DNA of 23,394 nucleotides. Source: an uncultured Azospirillum sp. (lineage in GTDB: Bacteria; Pseudomonadota; Alphaproteobacteria; Azospirillales; Azospirillaceae). The position numbers and the translations under genes are program-made. This document shows, piece by piece, positions 22,175 to 23,394 of the stretch. Numbering within the stretch: position 1 is the stretch's first letter; each line of letters opens with the position of its first letter. The stretch spans positions 1-23,394 of the forward strand of contig NZ_CAMLJP010000101.1 in the NCBI RefSeq assembly GCF_946480385.1, given 5' to 3'. Below the pieces are notes generated by a model. That model did not search any database and was not told the DNA's origin. It saw nothing but the letters and a program-made list of their open reading frames with translations.

Positions 22175-23394
22175 ATGTCCGCTTCGCCCACCCGCACGCG
22201 CCTCGTCACCAAGATCATGGGGCCGTCGCTGTTGCTGGCCGTCATCGCCATCGGGATCGCGGTGTATGGCCTGGTGTCGCTGTCCTCCCTGCATGACCGG
22301 AACGTCCAGCTGGTCGAACGCGACGCGGCACGTCTGGAGATGGCGCTGCGCCTGAACAGCGAGTTGAACGTCACGGCGATCGCTACCTCGAACGCCGTGC
22401 TCGCCACCAAGGCGGAGGACGTGAAGACGATCCGCGGACGCTATCAGCAGCGTCTGGCCGCCGTGCTGGATTATTCGAAGCGGATCCTGGAGACCAACCC
22501 GGCACCGGCCATCGCGACGCCGGCGAAGGACATCCAGTCCCTGTCGGGCGACTATGACCGGCTGGCCCAGCGGGCCATCGCCCTATCGGCCGAAGGCAAG
22601 AAGGACGAGGCCTTCCAGGTGATCTTCGGCGAGATGCGCGACGTGCGCTTCAAGATCAACGGCGAGGCGGACAAGCTGGTCGCCGCCGCCAAGGAGGAGA
22701 TGCAGGCCGCCCAACGGAGCGGCGATGCGGTCTATGACGCTGCCCTCTTCTGGCAGTCGCTGGGATCGGTGCTCGGCATCGCGCTGTCGCTGGGCCTGCT
22801 GGTCTGGATCGTCCAGCGTCAGGTCTCCCGCCCGCTGACCCGCCTGACCTCGGCGACCGAACGGCTGTCGCGCGGCGATCTGGATGTGGAGCTGGAGGCC
22901 CTTGGCGAGGGGCGCGGTGACGAGGTCGGCACGCTGGCCCACGCGCTCCACATCTTCCGCGACAACGCGCGCGAGATGCGCCGTCTGGAGGCGCAGCAAC
23001 ATGAGGAGGAGGCGCTGAAGGATCGGCGCCGGCAGGCCGTCGACGGGCTGATCGCCAATTTCGAGAACGGCATCACCGGGCAGCTCACGGTGCTGACCAA
23101 TGCCGCCGACCAGATGCAGCAGACCGCCCAGCTGATGAACCGCACCGCGGAATCGACGCACGAGCGCACCGCCGCGGTGGCCAACGCCTCCGAGGTGGCG
23201 TCCGGCAACGTGCAGACAGTCGCCGCCGCCGCCGACGAGCTGACCGCGTCGATCGCCGAGATCAGCCGCCAGATCGAGCAGGCCAACGGCGTCGCCGGCG
23301 AGGCGGTGCAGCAGGTGATGCAGACCAACACGACCGTCGAGGGGCTGTCGTCCGCCGCCGCCCGGATCGGCGAGGTCGCCCACCTGATCACCGA
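22175..23394 (+). CDS. Methyl-accepting chemotaxis protein, 3' end beyond the right edge
   Basis: About 406 residues are visible. A membrane helix (about 17-36) leads to a periplasmic helical sensor (about 40-188) of the four-helix-bundle type, including a DYDRLAQRAIALSAEGKKDEA segment. A second membrane helix (about 192-213) and HAMP (about 214-268) follow, then the start of the cytoplasmic coiled-coil signalling domain, with AAAADELTASIAEIS typical of alphaproteobacterial receptors. The conserved hairpin tip is outside the window. It transmits ligand information to CheA/CheW. The ATG at 22175 has AAAAGGTG upstream. The 234-base gap before it is AT-richer between about 22045 and 22110 and contains the 10-bp palindrome TTGGATCCAA (22098-22107), but no promoter that I can assign. 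Confidence 0.92.
   Translation, partial: MSASPTRTRLVTKIMGPSLLLAVIAIGIAVYGLVSLSSLHDRNVQLVERDAARLEMALRLNSELNVTAIATSNAVLATKAEDVKTIRGRYQQRLAAVLDYSKRILETNPAPAIATPAKDIQSLSGDYDRLAQRAIALSAEGKKDEAFQVIFGEMRDVRFKINGEADKLVAAAKEEMQAAQRSGDAVYDAALFWQSLGSVLGIALSLGLLVWIVQRQVSRPLTRLTSATERLSRGDLDVELEALGEGRGDEVGTLAHALHIFRDNAREMRRLEAQQHEEEALKDRRRQAVDGLIANFENGITGQLTVLTNAADQMQQTAQLMNRTAESTHERTAAVANASEVASGNVQTVAAAADELTASIAEISRQIEQANGVAGEAVQQVMQTNTTVEGLSSAAARIGEVAHLIT

Overview
The window is a GC-rich stretch of bacterial chromosome or large replicon, densely packed with genes on both strands. Several things suggest an alphaproteobacterium of the Azospirillum type: strong GC bias at third positions, FixJ-type two-component genes, GGAAC...GTT promoters of the alphaproteobacterial general stress response, and gene content such as PDR-type reductases, a YejA-like binding protein and many sensors. 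This assignment is an inference from style, not from a marker gene. I see no tRNA, rRNA, insertion sequence, CRISPR array or prophage, and no gap between genes longer than 300 bases.

Left part (1-6728): aspA (partial, running off the left edge), a YiiM-like MOSC protein, a hydroxypyruvate isomerase-family protein, a GNAT acetyltransferase, a zinc-free quinone oxidoreductase with a divergent LysR regulator, and a flavin disulfide reductase resembling mercuric reductase. The aspA control region is unusually readable. It has a full-consensus sigma-54 promoter and, about 108 and 140 bases upstream of the predicted start of transcription, two copies of TTCGG-N4-CCGAA spaced by three helical turns. 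That motif is the one described for the acidic amino acid response regulator AauR.

Middle (6814-12620): a signalling cluster on the + strand. It contains a membrane sensor kinase translationally adjacent to a FixJ-type regulator, a single-domain receiver protein, and a large hybrid kinase with Cache, HAMP, PAS, kinase and receiver parts. A tandem 13-bp direct repeat with a 20-bp period lies between the kinase and the divergent flavin reductase, and a CCTAGGTRTG motif occurs upstream of both the kinase and the receiver gene.

Right part (12686-23394): an M48 lipoprotein peptidase with a stress-type promoter, an orphan YejA-like peptide-binding protein, a second LysR regulator divergent from a PdxI-like aldo/keto reductase, an acyl-CoA synthetase behind a 28-bp operator-like dyad, a small PAS protein, and a PDR-type reductase (flavin, NAD and 2Fe-2S) without a partner oxygenase. 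The reductase sits under a nearly textbook SoxR promoter. Last come an exported SH3 protein, a DUF2892 membrane protein with a stress-type promoter, and a methyl-accepting chemotaxis protein that runs off the right edge.

There is no single large novel operon. The most valuable content is regulatory: sigma-54/AauR control of aspA, SoxR control of an orphan reductase, two probable EcfG promoters, and repeat arrays around the kinase cluster.
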